A stretch of DNA of 54,288 nt from JBBQUP01 sp038212305 (GCA_038212305.1 JBBQUP010000009.1:1-54288), one strand, 5' to 3'. Positions 7,754-16,949 are shown, numbered from the stretch's first letter. Notes: a model not told the origin generated them from the letters alone. Program-made: numbers and translations.

Positions 7754-8383
7754 TTACTCTTTATCTTCATTTGTTTTACTTTTTTGTAGTTTAAAATCTA
7801 CGCCAAACATCATATATCCTAATACAAATGGGTGATTCCCTATGTGTATGTTTATTGGTCTAAGTTCAAATGCAAATCGACTCTTTGATGAATTTATTCG
7901 TAAGGCCATAGATGTGTTAACACCTGTGTATATCGAACGAAAATATTCTGATCGGTTGTTGTTTAATTCAGGCCATCCACCTGTTCCCAATAATCCTCTC
8001 GAATAATTAATAAATACGCCTCCTGTTACTACAAGTGAAAAAGGGGAATATCTAATCACATCATAGTGAGCGTTTACTCCTAGGGTTGTTATGCGATATA
8101 ATTGATCTCGGGTATCAGTTATCAAAATAGGCATAAAACTTCCTATTATCATATTGGGATTTATTCGAAGTTTATCTTTCTTGCCATAACTTTTTTGCCA
8201 CCCTATTGAATAAAGTATTCCTATTCCAGTTTCTTTATGTCCTTCGTTAAAGCCCACTCCAATGGCCGTTTTTATAGAACTCTTTCTGAAATCATAGGTT
8301 TGTGAATAGCTATAGTGGCCTATAATAGAAAGAAGAAGCATAATTAGCATCGTTCGATTAGTAAGACTTTTCTTTGGTAGCAT
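7754..8383 (-). CDS. Putative outer-membrane beta-barrel protein, unknown function
   Basis: A 209-residue protein with a cleavable-looking signal peptide (hydrophobic at about 12-23, ending YSYSQ). The rest alternates polar and hydrophobic residues with many aromatic and Gly residues, as in small outer-membrane barrels. I recognise no named family. It sits between the PagL-like gene and the DUF2807 gene, each gap only 3 bases, so the three products are almost certainly made together in the envelope. Confidence 0.72.
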   Translation of the reverse strand: MLPKKSLTNRTMLIMLLLSIIGHYSYSQTYDFRKSSIKTAIGVGFNEGHKETGIGILYSIGWQKSYGKKDKLRINPNMIIGSFMPILITDTRDQLYRITTLGVNAHYDVIRYSPFSLVVTGGVFINYSRGLLGTGGWPELNNNRSEYFRSIYTGVNTSMALRINSSKSRFAFELRPINIHIGNHPFVLGYMMFGVDFKLQKSKTNEDKE

Positions 8384-8386
8384 AGT

Positions 8387-9505
8387 TTATCTTCGGTTGT
8401 ATTTGAATGAATATCCGATTCCAAATTCTAAAAATTCAGCTTTAAAAAAGCTAGCTTTTACTCCAAAGCTGGCTAGTAAATGATTCGTAATGTTATATCG
8501 AAGTCCAATTTTTGAGTAAAGCATTTGTTTTGGCTTTATTTGATAGAGTGCATATTTGCCTAATTGGATAAAAACAACACTTTTGCCCATGGCAATATTA
8601 TAATGTCCGGCAACACCAACATATAAAGTCTCCGAAAATGAGGCTGGTGTTGGAAATTCATTAAAAACATAAGGGGCTGCACCATAATTAATTAAGTCGA
8701 TGCCTAAACCCCAAGCATTTTTCTCGCTTCTATGCCACATATGAGCGGCACTAAAAGTGAATGAATTGTAATAGTTAGGGTTAAACAATGCACTCTGACT
8801 TCGCCCAAAACCTGCTACAATCAATATTTCATTTATTGAGCTTTTGGGTGGATGAATTTTTTGCACCAAAGGATTTAATCCGCCTTCGAAAATGTAATTA
8901 ACCCCAATCGAAGCCGTTACAGTATTGATTCCATTGTTTGGATTAGCCATTGCACCATTCGATAAGTGGTTGAACGAAAGATTGCTATTAATAGCCCAAT
9001 GGTTGCCAGTGTTGTATGTTGCATAAAATCCTAAACCCACATAAGCATTTAAGTGCGATCCCAAAATATGATTGTTTGGATTGATGTCAATATCATAAGG
9101 TTTTGTGGCGTATCCCAAGCCAAAAGCTACTTTATTGCGTATTAAAAATCTGGACGATCGAAATAAGGTTGACTGAATATAAGGATATAAACTTATGCCA
9201 CTTCCATAAATATCGTTACTTCCAAATGTATTGTAAAACAAACCAATGCCAATTTCTGGATAGTTAAAATATCTCATCCAGTTGTCTTTATTGCAGTTGG
9301 TAATTCCATAGGTTAACTCCGTACCTCTCGAATAATCATTTATAAAATAAGCCATGTTGGCATGATGAGGAATGACTATCCCGGTATGGTAACGTAAACC
9401 AATATTTCTGCTAATTGGCAAATTAGTTATTGAGTCTTGCGAAAAAACACTATTCGAAAATATTGCCCAAAATGCTAAAGCATATATAGTGTGCTTAAAA
9501 AGCAT
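8387..9505 (-). CDS. Acyloxyacyl hydrolase family protein (PagL-like lipid A 3-O-deacylase)
   Basis: A 372-residue protein with a signal peptide (cleavage near FSQ, residue 23) and a beta-barrel-like body. The motif NHLSNG gives His 180 and Ser 182, matching the HxS catalytic pair of PagL-type lipid A deacylases. The following NGINTVTASIGVNYIF block fits the barrel strand that normally comes next. It is longer than PagL (about 170 residues) because of a second barrel-like half from about residue 220, a common form in Bacteroidota. It is first in a three-gene operon; a -7-like box is seen at 9546-9539 (minus strand). Activity on lipid A is inferred from family only. Confidence 0.8.
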   Translation of the reverse strand: MLFKHTIYALAFWAIFSNSVFSQDSITNLPISRNIGLRYHTGIVIPHHANMAYFINDYSRGTELTYGITNCNKDNWMRYFNYPEIGIGLFYNTFGSNDIYGSGISLYPYIQSTLFRSSRFLIRNKVAFGLGYATKPYDIDINPNNHILGSHLNAYVGLGFYATYNTGNHWAINSNLSFNHLSNGAMANPNNGINTVTASIGVNYIFEGGLNPLVQKIHPPKSSINEILIVAGFGRSQSALFNPNYYNSFTFSAAHMWHRSEKNAWGLGIDLINYGAAPYVFNEFPTPASFSETLYVGVAGHYNIAMGKSVVFIQLGKYALYQIKPKQMLYSKIGLRYNITNHLLASFGVKASFFKAEFLEFGIGYSFKYNRR

Positions 9506-9538
9506 AAATGATTTGTTTAATTAAAGGTTTTCCGACGA

Positions 9539-9546
9539 CAAAAATA
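9539..9546 (-). promoter_or_regulatory. Possible -7 box of the PagL-like operon
   Basis: On the minus strand 9546-9539 reads TATTTTTG, a TAnnTTTG match, about 34 bases upstream of the start at 9505. I could not find a convincing TTTG box 19-21 bases further upstream, so this is a weak call. Confidence 0.35.
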
Positions 9547-9713
9547 GAAAATTCAAAATGTTTTTCTGACTTTTTTTCAATGCATGGGTGTTTTGATGTT
9601 GTAAAAAATATGGCTCTATGTTGATTTAAGTGGGTGAGTTTTTTTCCAAAAACCATTTGATTATTTACCATGTATGTCAAGTGGTAGATATTTAAGCAAT
9701 TAATCCTACGCTG

Positions 9714-9962
9714 ACACATTGAAAAATAGTTAGAATAAAGATTGAAAAATAGCCACGAATCGAAGATTTACGGAGTCAGGTCACGAATAAAATTATTCGT
9801 GACCTGACTGCTTGCAGTCAGATTCGAGGATATTAAACTATCCGTATATAAATTGCTAACTATTCTTTTGTGCACATCCATACAAAATCCAAAAATTTGG
9901 TAGTTGTTTCTCGATGTAATTTCTTATTCGTGAATTGACTCCGTAAATCTTCGATTCGTGGC
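9714..9962. repeat. MITE-like structured element with 39-bp inverted repeats (copy A)
   Basis: Inverted arms at 9752-9790 and 9924-9962 match at 37 of 39 positions. Inside are two perfect hairpins: a 14-bp stem at 9777-9790 with 9793-9806, and CTGACTGC-TT-GCAGTCAG at 9804-9821. Related sequence recurs at 44628-44760 and, as a single end, at 37217-37245. There is no coding frame. The rest of the 9506-10177 gap holds only an AT-rich leader and a short microsatellite. Confidence 0.8.
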
Positions 9963-10035
9963 CTTTATTTACCAATGAATTTTACCCTCTAGAAACGTTA
10001 TAGAGCCAAAAATAAGTTAATGAATGAAAATATTT

Positions 10036-10068
10036 CAACAACAACAACATATTATTATTATTATTATT
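10036..10068 (+). repeat. Trinucleotide microsatellite (CAA)4 followed by (ATT)6
   Basis: Four CAA units at 10036-10047 and six ATT units at 10051-10068, lying about 110-140 bases upstream of the lipoprotein start at 10178. Confidence 0.9.
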
Positions 10069-10177
10069 GCATTCGAATTTAGAACTGTGATTTAAAAAGT
10101 AATTCTCAGTTCTAATTCATAGGTGTAGTTGGACTGTAATTATTAACGGGGTTGTTATCCTAAAATTTTCACATAGT

Positions 10178-11782
10178 ATGAAAAGCTATACAATACTTTT
10201 TTGTATGATAATCTGGTTGTTCAGTTCATGTTCTAACGATGATTTTTCCAATACGGTCGGAAATGATGCGTTAACAGATAATAGTTCTCCTTCGAATGCG
10301 CTGAGCACAGCAGATAAAGAGGGATGTTTAGCGAAATTTGCAACTGTATTATCTAAAGTAGTTTATGAACGTAAGGATGTTCGTGAGTTTCTAAAAAAAG
10401 AATCGCTAAAGCAATTTGATAAAAACTATGACGTCTTATATTATTTGGTAAAAGACGAGAGCATAGGCGATAAATCTTTTCGTGATATTTTAATTTCGTA
10501 TTCATCCTCAGAAGCTATCGAAGAGATAGAAGCAAATGTTCCTTTACTGAATATGTTAGTTCCTGAAATAGCATTTTTTGATGTCCATCCCGAAAATTTA
10601 GATGTAAATGATAGCGAAATCCCAGTTGTTGTATCTAAAAGTTCAGAAACCTCACTGTTCTTTAATGGAAATGAGGAACTTAAGTTGGCCAAAGGCGAAA
10701 TCCCAAATTTCCATGTGTTTGTGGTCAATGAAAACTCAAGGGTTGTGAGTCCGCAATGCAATCCAAAAGACCTTAAAAGTGCTGGGGCTGGTTTTCTTAG
10801 GTTTAAATCTCCTAATTTTGACGGCCGATTAATAAATCTTAAACAACCAGCTTTTAGATCGGTAAATGCTGATTTTACTGTTGTTGGACAAAAAACAATT
10901 GATGCCTTTAGTTATTTTAACAAGAATGATGGAAGTATTAATCAGAAAGCTTTTCAGCGTGATTATGTGTATTATGGAATAACTCCATCAAATCCAGTAG
11001 GCAGCTTAAATAATTCTGTTTCAGAATATATAAGTTATATTGAGGTAAATCCTAATTCATATTTTACGATGGCAGACCAACGAAACACCACTTTTAATAA
11101 TGACGACCCTTATATTCGAAAAGCTGAAACCACACAGTATAAAAGAGGATTATCGGAGGCTGAACTATTAGATAGGTTATGGACAAAGGGAGCATATAAT
11201 TTAAAATTTGAAATAATCACATCTACGATGAGCCAGCCACATATTGTATATATTCCCTTAAGACCAGATGAAATATGGGATTTTCATGTCGAAAATACTT
11301 ATGTTCATTCGACTTGGTTTAGACATTCGAAATACACTTATAAAATTGACCCTAATAAAATTACGTCCAAAAAAGTGTTTTTAGATGAAATGGTTGGTTT
11401 AGGTAAATGGAATATTTCTGAAGAGTCGTTATACCGATACGTTAGAATTTACGAGGAAGATGAAAGTGTTGAAGTGACTGAAACAGAAACCTATGATATG
11501 TCAACGGCTCTTAAGTTTAATTTTAGTGCAAATGGCAAAGTGGGTGTTGGTTTAAAAGTCGCAGATAATGTAAATGGTTGGTCGGCAGCAGTTAATTTGT
11601 CAACGACTGAAAAGTTATTTAAGATTATTGCCACAAAAAGGAAACAAGATTCAGATTTCTTAGGTAAGGCTCGGATGTATTTCTATGATCCTCTTGTAAA
11701 TGATGTTTCTCTTTCGACAAAGATGTGCAGTATGCGATCATATAATGCTGGATCTGTCCTGTTTGGGATAACTGTAAAATAG
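10178..11782 (+). CDS. Large lipoprotein of unknown function
   Basis: A 534-residue protein I do not recognise. A signal peptide with lipobox LFSSC (Cys 18) is followed by a Ser/Asn-rich linker (about 20-45), predicting a surface or periplasmic lipoprotein. Residues about 45-130 look helical, and the remainder looks beta-rich with many Tyr and Asn. No catalytic motif stands out. It stands alone between a repeat element and the fabD gene, consistent with accessory gene content. The start is fixed by the signal peptide. Confidence 0.75.
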   Translation: MKSYTILFCMIIWLFSSCSNDDFSNTVGNDALTDNSSPSNALSTADKEGCLAKFATVLSKVVYERKDVREFLKKESLKQFDKNYDVLYYLVKDESIGDKSFRDILISYSSSEAIEEIEANVPLLNMLVPEIAFFDVHPENLDVNDSEIPVVVSKSSETSLFFNGNEELKLAKGEIPNFHVFVVNENSRVVSPQCNPKDLKSAGAGFLRFKSPNFDGRLINLKQPAFRSVNADFTVVGQKTIDAFSYFNKNDGSINQKAFQRDYVYYGITPSNPVGSLNNSVSEYISYIEVNPNSYFTMADQRNTTFNNDDPYIRKAETTQYKRGLSEAELLDRLWTKGAYNLKFEIITSTMSQPHIVYIPLRPDEIWDFHVENTYVHSTWFRHSKYTYKIDPNKITSKKVFLDEMVGLGKWNISEESLYRYVRIYEEDESVEVTETETYDMSTALKFNFSANGKVGVGLKVADNVNGWSAAVNLSTTEKLFKIIATKRKQDSDFLGKARMYFYDPLVNDVSLSTKMCSMRSYNAGSVLFGITVK

Positions 11783-11935
11783 CACTAAAAGATTACTTTG
11801 CACAAGTTGTTGCAAGATGCGATAGTAGATACAGTATTGATAACAGGCGAAATTTATGTTAATAGTAAATTAAAGCAAAAGGGTGAAGCGAATCGTTATC
11901 AAATTAATGTAACAGTTAGAATTAAGGGTAAGTGA
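11783..11935 (+). pseudogene. Short open remnant in frame after the lipoprotein gene
   Basis: After the lipoprotein TAG (11780-11782) and a second in-frame stop (TAA, 11786-11788), the same frame is open again to TGA at 11933-11935. It would encode about 45 residues from TTG 11798, reading like a beta-rich C-terminal end (...ITGEIYVNSKLK...INVTVRIKGK). There is no ATG at its head. It could be the remains of a longer C-terminus or of a deleted neighbour; chance is also possible. Confidence 0.35.
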
Positions 11936-11958
11936 TAAGAGCCTTATAAATCTATTTT

Positions 11959-12008
11959 AAGACCAAAAAAAGGAGTTTCAGCTTTTGCGAACTCCTTTTT
12001 TTGGTCTT
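11959..12008. terminator. Bidirectional intrinsic terminator between the lipoprotein and fabD genes
   Basis: A perfect 19-bp inverted repeat (11959-11977 with 11990-12008) around a 12-base loop. It has A7 and T7 tracts inside the stem, so it can act in both directions between these convergent genes. Confidence 0.92.
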
Positions 12009-12021
12009 ATAAAGTTGTTAA

Positions 12022-12909
12022 TTATCCCAACTTGCTAATTCCGGCTGTTTCTGCCGAACGATCAACTTTTTTAATTAATCCTTGTAAAACTTGGCCTGGA
12101 CCAACTTCGGTGAAGTGCTTTGCACCATCAGCCAACATGTTCTGAACGGTTTGTGTCCATTTAACAGGTGCAGTTAACTGAGCTACCAAATTTTTCTTAA
12201 TCTCTTTTGGATCAGTAAATGGCATTGCACTCACATTCTGATAAACCGGACAAATAGGTGCATTAATTATTGTGTTTTCGATGGCTTGAGCCAACTCAGC
12301 GCGAGCAGGTTCCATTAATGGTGAATGAAAAGCACCACCAACAGGTAGTTTTAATGCGCGTTTAGCCCCTTTCTCAGTCAGTGCAGCACATGCTTTGTCA
12401 ACACCCGCAATCGATCCCGATATAACCAGCTGTCCAGGACAGTTATAATTGGCCGGCACCACAATTTCGCTGATACTTGCACAAACCTCTTCAACTATTG
12501 CATCTTCCATTCCAACAATAGCCGCCATGGTTGATGGTTCTTTTTCGCAAGCTTTTTGCATGGCTAAAGCACGTTGCGATACCAATTTTAAGCCATCTTC
12601 AAAATTCATGGCTCCCGCTGAAACCAAAGCCGAGAATTCGCCTAGTGAGTGGCCGGCAACCATTTCAGGAGTGAAATCACTACCCATAACTTTGGTAAGA
12701 ATTACCGAATGCAGAAAAATAGCTGGTTGAGTTACTTTGGTTTGCTTCAAGTCTTCATCAGTTCCATCGAACATTAAATCGGTAATTCGAAAACCTAAGA
12801 TGTCATTCGCTTTTTCAAATAGCTCTTTGGCTAAAGCCGAATTTTCGTACAAATCTTTGCCCATCCCAACAAATTGAGCGCTTTGCCCAGGAAATACATA
12901 TGCTTTCAT
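12022..12909 (-). CDS. fabD: Malonyl-CoA:acyl carrier protein transacylase
   Basis: A 295-residue cytoplasmic enzyme that moves malonyl from CoA to acyl carrier protein, the entry step of type II fatty acid synthesis. The N-terminus has the usual FPGQSAQFVGMG. The nucleophile is Ser 88 in GHSLGE, the catalytic His is 195 in GAFHSP, and QPAIFLHS lies at about 61-68. The length is typical. It stands alone here, not in a fab cluster, convergent with the lipoprotein gene. A TATCTTTG box at 13070-13063 on the minus strand may be its promoter, with a leader of about 150 bases. Confidence 0.96.
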   Translation of the reverse strand: MKAYVFPGQSAQFVGMGKDLYENSALAKELFEKANDILGFRITDLMFDGTDEDLKQTKVTQPAIFLHSVILTKVMGSDFTPEMVAGHSLGEFSALVSAGAMNFEDGLKLVSQRALAMQKACEKEPSTMAAIVGMEDAIVEEVCASISEIVVPANYNCPGQLVISGSIAGVDKACAALTEKGAKRALKLPVGGAFHSPLMEPARAELAQAIENTIINAPICPVYQNVSAMPFTDPKEIKKNLVAQLTAPVKWTQTVQNMLADGAKHFTEVGPGQVLQGLIKKVDRSAETAGISKLG

Positions 12910-13302
12910 GCGTAATTGAATTTAAAATTTAAGTTAGATGCTTCTCGCATGTGAGTGAATCATCCTTAGTTTTATTTTTCGAACATGCTCGATTTTGATG
13001 ATATATTAAGTCGATGATTCCTCTGTTTTATTGTCCTAAAATTGCGGAGGAAAAAATCGCGGCAAAGATATTAAAATAAAAATCAAACACCTTATGGTAT
13101 AAATGGCCAATTTTCGGTTGAGTGCTATTATGTGTTCTACACGGTTGTTCTGCATAGTGATCATACCGCTCGATATAATTGTGTGATGTTAATCGCAGAT
13201 TTTTATTTCCAGTTTTTCTAAACGTCTTCCTCTCTTCCCCTCTTCATATTCATTCCAAATACTGATAAACAGATGATTTTATTAAAATTCTTTTAAATGC
13301 TA

Positions 13303-13407
13303 TTGTTATTATCAATTGAAAATTAGTACTTTTGCAGCGCTTTTGGTCTAAGGATATGAAAATAATTGAAAATCAGTACGGTTTTTATATGAAAAAGCAT
13401 ATCTTTG
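13303..13407 (+). promoter_or_regulatory. Promoter region of the str-S10-spc-alpha ribosomal block
   Basis: TTG at 13303-13305 is followed after 21 bases by TACTTTTG at 13327-13334 and then CAGC, the best promoter in the gap. A second -7-like box, TATCTTTG, is at 13400-13407 without a clear upstream partner. The gap 12910-13452 holds no gene. The leader from the first promoter would be about 110 bases, long enough for an autoregulatory RNA, but I could not identify one. Confidence 0.6.
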
Positions 13408-13452
13408 CAGGCCAATTTTATGTGGAATACAATTTAAATACAATATAGTTAT

Positions 13453-13872
13453 ATGCCTACAATTCAACAGTTAGTAAGAACAGGACGCAATAAGCTGATT
13501 GATAAGAGTAAGTCTCCAGCTTTGAGCTCATGCCCGCAAAGGAGGGGTGTGTGTGTAAGAGTTTATACTACTACGCCTAAAAAGCCTAACTCAGCCATGC
13601 GTAAAGTGGCTCGTGTGCGCTTAACAAACGGAAAAGAAGTAAATGCGTACATTCCAGGAGAAGGACACAACTTACAAGAACACTCAATTGTGTTAGTACG
13701 TGGTGGTCGTGTTAAAGATCTTCCAGGGGTACGTTATCACTTAGTACGTGGAGCTTTAGATGCTTCAGGAGTAGAAGGTCGTAACCAACGTCGTTCTAAA
13801 TATGGAACTAAGCGTCCTAAAGGAGGTAAACTTCAACCTAAAGGAGCACCTGCAAAAGGTAAAAAGAAGTAA
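13453..13872 (+). CDS. rpsL: Ribosomal protein S12
   Basis: A 139-residue decoding-centre protein of the 30S subunit. TTPKKPNS carries Lys 43 and Lys 44, and GGRVKDLPG carries Lys 88, Asp 89 and Pro 91. All are the common residues at sites where streptomycin resistance changes occur, so the sequence looks wild type. Compared with the 124-residue E. coli protein it has a basic Lys/Gly-rich tail after about residue 125, common in this phylum. It is the first gene of the ribosomal block. Confidence 0.98.
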   Translation: MPTIQQLVRTGRNKLIDKSKSPALSSCPQRRGVCVRVYTTTPKKPNSAMRKVARVRLTNGKEVNAYIPGEGHNLQEHSIVLVRGGRVKDLPGVRYHLVRGALDASGVEGRNQRRSKYGTKRPKGGKLQPKGAPAKGKKK

Positions 13873-13999
13873 GTAATTGATTTATAATCAGTTTTGTTTA
13901 TTGGCTTGTTGAGTGAACGGTTGAGTAAATGGTTAAAAGTAACCACTGAAGACGTAAATTAATAACAACCAATAGTCGAACAATAAACAAAGTATTACA

Positions 14000-14476
14000 A
14001 TGAGAAAGTCAAAACCCAAGAAGAGGATTATTCTTCCAGATCCTCGATTTAATGACATGTTGGTAACACAATTTGTTAACAACTTAATGTACGATGGAAA
14101 GAAATCAATTTCCTATACTATTTTTTATTCAGCCATGGATCGTATCAAAGACAGAGCTGAAAAAGAAGGAAAAAGCGTTGTTGAGTATTGGAAAAAAGCC
14201 CTTGAGAATATCACACCCGCTGTTGAAGTAAAAAGTCGTCGTGTTGGTGGTGCCACATTTCAAGTTCCTATGGAAATTCGCCCCGACCGCAAAATGTCTT
14301 TAACTATCAAAAACATGATTTTATACGCTCGTAAACGAAGCGGAAAATCTATGTCTGAGAAACTTTCTGCAGAAATTGTCGCTGCTTACAATCAAGAAGG
14401 TGGAGCTTATAAAAAGAAAGAAGACATGCATAAAATGGCTGACGCTAACCGTGCATTCGCTCACTTCAGGTTTTAA
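14000..14476 (+). CDS. rpsG: Ribosomal protein S7
   Basis: A 158-residue protein that nucleates assembly of the 30S head. The N-terminal basic stretch MRKSKPKKR is followed by the family line FVNNLMYDGKKS at about 26-37, and VKSRRVGGATFQVP at about 77-90 is the conserved rRNA-binding hairpin. It lies 127 bases after rpsL, a rather long gap within the str operon, and 22 bases before fusA. Confidence 0.98.
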   Translation: MRKSKPKKRIILPDPRFNDMLVTQFVNNLMYDGKKSISYTIFYSAMDRIKDRAEKEGKSVVEYWKKALENITPAVEVKSRRVGGATFQVPMEIRPDRKMSLTIKNMILYARKRSGKSMSEKLSAEIVAAYNQEGGAYKKKEDMHKMADANRAFAHFRF

Positions 14477-14498
14477 TCAATAGAAGGGTAAGAAAATC

Positions 14499-16610
14499 AT
14501 GTCAAAAGAACAATTACAATATACCAGAAACATAGGTATCATGGCACACATCGATGCCGGAAAAACAACAACAACCGAAAGGATTTTGTTTTATACCGGT
14601 ATCACTCACAAAATTGGTGAAGTGCACGATGGAGCTGCTACTATGGACTGGATGGAGCAAGAACAGGAGCGGGGGATTACAATTACATCTGCAGCTGTTA
14701 CAACTACCTGGAAATACAATAACCATGAGTATAAAGTAAACATTATTGATACACCGGGACACGTTGACTTTACTGTTGAGGTTGAACGTTCATTGCGTGT
14801 GTTAGATGGTGCTGTTGCTCTTTTTTGCGCTGTAGGTGGTGTTGAGCCACAATCAGAAACTGTATGGCGTCAAGCCAATAAATATGGTGTGCCTCGTATT
14901 GGTTTTGTAAACAAAATGGATCGTTCTGGAGCAAACTTTTTTGATGTTGTTCGTCAAGTTAAAGATGTTTTGCACGCAAATCCAGTACCCATTCAAATAC
15001 CAATTGGCGCCGAAGAAACTTTCAGAGGTGTAGTTGATTTAATTGAAAATAGAGCTATCTATTGGCATGATGATGCTAATTTAGGTAGCATTTTTGAATA
15101 TGTACCTATACCAGCCGAGCTAGTTGAAGAAGCTGCTGAATGGCGTGCTAAAATGGTAGAAGCGGTTGCTGAACATGATGATTCGTTAATGGAGAAGTTT
15201 TTCGACAATCCTGATTCAATCACTAACGATGAATTGTATGCTGTTTTGCGTAAAGCTACTGTAGCTCAAAGTATTACCCCCATATTATGTGGTTCGGCTT
15301 TCAAAAATAAAGGAGTTCAACGTCTTTTGGATATTGTTGTGGCTTTGCTACCTAGTCCAAATGATATTCCAGATATTACAGGAATCAATCCCGAAACAGG
15401 AGAAGAAGTTACTTATGTAAATGACGATACTTCTCACTTAGCTGCTTTGGCATTTAAAATTGCTACCGATCCTTTTGTTGGACGTCTAGCTTTTATTCGT
15501 GTTTACTCAGGTAAAATTGATGCCGGTTCATATGTATTAAATACTCGAACCAACAAAAAAGAGCGTATTGCACGTTTGTATCAAATGAAATCGAACAAAC
15601 AGCTTCCGCGCGAAGTAATTGGCGCTGGAGATATTGGTGCTGCTGTGGGTTTCAAAGATATTCGTACTGGAGATACTTTATGCGAAGAGAAATACCCTAT
15701 CACTCTTGAGTCGATGGACTTCCCTGAACCAGTAATTGGTATCTCGGTTGAGCCTAAAAGCCAGAAGGATATGGATAAAATGGGTCTTGCATTAAGTAAG
15801 TTGGCCGAAGAGGATCCAACTTTCCGTGTGCATACCGACGAAGAGAGCGGACAAACCATCATTAGTGGAATGGGTGAACTTCACCTTGAAATTATTGTTG
15901 ACCGTTTACGTCGTGAGTTTAAAGTTGAATGTTCGCAAGGTCGTCCACAAGTTGCCTACAAGGAAACAATCACTCAAATGGTTGAACACCGCGAAGTGTT
16001 TAAAAAACAGTCGGGTGGTCGTGGTAAATTTGCTGATATCTACATTAAACTTGGACCTATCGACGCTGATAAAGAAGGTCTTCAGTTTATCGATGAAATC
16101 AAAGGTGGTAACATTCCTCGCGAATACATCCCATCGGTTGAAAAAGGTTTCAAAGAAGCTATGAAAAATGGTGTTTTAGCTGGATTTCAAGTTGAAAACC
16201 TTAAAGTTAGTCTGTTTGATGGTTCATTCCACGCAGTTGACTCGGATTCATTGTCATTCGAAATTTGTGCTCGTCAAGCATTCCGCGAAGCGTGTCGCAA
16301 AGCGAAACCTGTATTACTTGAACCTATTATGCGTGTAGAAGCCGTAACCCCAGAAGAATATATGGGTGATATCATTGGTGACTTTAACAAACGACGCGGA
16401 CAGGTTGAAGGAATGGAATCTAAAGGGGGTGCTCGTGTTGTTAAAGCAAAAGTACCATTGGCCGAAATGTTTGGTTATGTAACAGCGTTACGTACCATCT
16501 CATCAGGTCGCGCTACCTCTTCAATGGAATTCTTAATGTATCAGGAAGTCCCTAAGGCAATTGCCCTTGAAGTATTAAAAGAAGCAAAAGGAAAAACAGA
16601 ATTATTATAA
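14499..16610 (+). CDS. fusA: Elongation factor G
   Basis: A 703-residue translocation GTPase. G-motifs are seen in order: AHIDAGKTT (P-loop, about 16-24), the switch I region with RGIT, DTPGHVDF and NKMD. Domains II to V follow with no gaps, ending with ALRTISSGRATSSMEF, typical of domain V. Length and motifs match the canonical housekeeping form rather than the resistance or mitochondrial-like paralogues. As usual in Bacteroidota, rpsJ follows directly with no tuf gene. Confidence 0.98.
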   Translation: MSKEQLQYTRNIGIMAHIDAGKTTTTERILFYTGITHKIGEVHDGAATMDWMEQEQERGITITSAAVTTTWKYNNHEYKVNIIDTPGHVDFTVEVERSLRVLDGAVALFCAVGGVEPQSETVWRQANKYGVPRIGFVNKMDRSGANFFDVVRQVKDVLHANPVPIQIPIGAEETFRGVVDLIENRAIYWHDDANLGSIFEYVPIPAELVEEAAEWRAKMVEAVAEHDDSLMEKFFDNPDSITNDELYAVLRKATVAQSITPILCGSAFKNKGVQRLLDIVVALLPSPNDIPDITGINPETGEEVTYVNDDTSHLAALAFKIATDPFVGRLAFIRVYSGKIDAGSYVLNTRTNKKERIARLYQMKSNKQLPREVIGAGDIGAAVGFKDIRTGDTLCEEKYPITLESMDFPEPVIGISVEPKSQKDMDKMGLALSKLAEEDPTFRVHTDEESGQTIISGMGELHLEIIVDRLRREFKVECSQGRPQVAYKETITQMVEHREVFKKQSGGRGKFADIYIKLGPIDADKEGLQFIDEIKGGNIPREYIPSVEKGFKEAMKNGVLAGFQVENLKVSLFDGSFHAVDSDSLSFEICARQAFREACRKAKPVLLEPIMRVEAVTPEEYMGDIIGDFNKRRGQVEGMESKGGARVVKAKVPLAEMFGYVTALRTISSGRATSSMEFLMYQEVPKAIALEVLKEAKGKTELL

Positions 16611-16625
16611 GAATCAGTACTCATT

Positions 16626-16931
16626 ATGAGCCAAAAAATTCGAATTAAACTGAAATCTTACGATCATAACTTGGTTGATAAATCAGCCGAAAAGATTGTA
16701 AAAACAGTAAAAAGTACCGGTGCTATTGTAAGTGGACCAATTCCACTTCCTACGCACAAACGTATTTTCACTGTATTGCGCTCCACGTTCGTGAATAAAA
16801 AATCACGAGAGCAGTTTCAATTGTCATCGTACAAACGCTTAATTGACATCTACAGTTCAACAGCGAAAACTATTGATGCCTTAATGAAACTTGAGTTACC
16901 AAGTGGAGTTGAAGTAGAAATTAAAGTGTGA
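16626..16931 (+). CDS. rpsJ: Ribosomal protein S10
   Basis: A 101-residue 30S protein that also partners NusB in antitermination. SQKIRIKLKSYDHNLVD at the N-terminus and GPIPLPTHKRIFTVLRS at about 38-54 are diagnostic. It opens the S10 part of the block, 15 bases after fusA, so str and S10 genes seem to form one transcription unit here. Confidence 0.98.
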   Translation: MSQKIRIKLKSYDHNLVDKSAEKIVKTVKSTGAIVSGPIPLPTHKRIFTVLRSTFVNKKSREQFQLSSYKRLIDIYSSTAKTIDALMKLELPSGVEVEIKV

Positions 16932-16949
16932 TAATCTAAATTTTAAACA

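Noticed and set aside
9495..9719. 74-residue minus-strand frame upstream of the PagL-like gene
   Set aside because: It has no signal or domain, overlaps the probable promoter, and its composition is that of AT-rich non-coding DNA.
13335..13452. Autoregulatory leader RNA of the ribosomal block
   Set aside because: The leader is long enough, but no stem structure resembling a ribosomal-protein binding site could be traced by eye.
16610..16626. Absence of tuf between fusA and rpsJ as a rearrangement
   Set aside because: In this phylum tuf normally lies elsewhere and fusA is followed directly by rpsJ.
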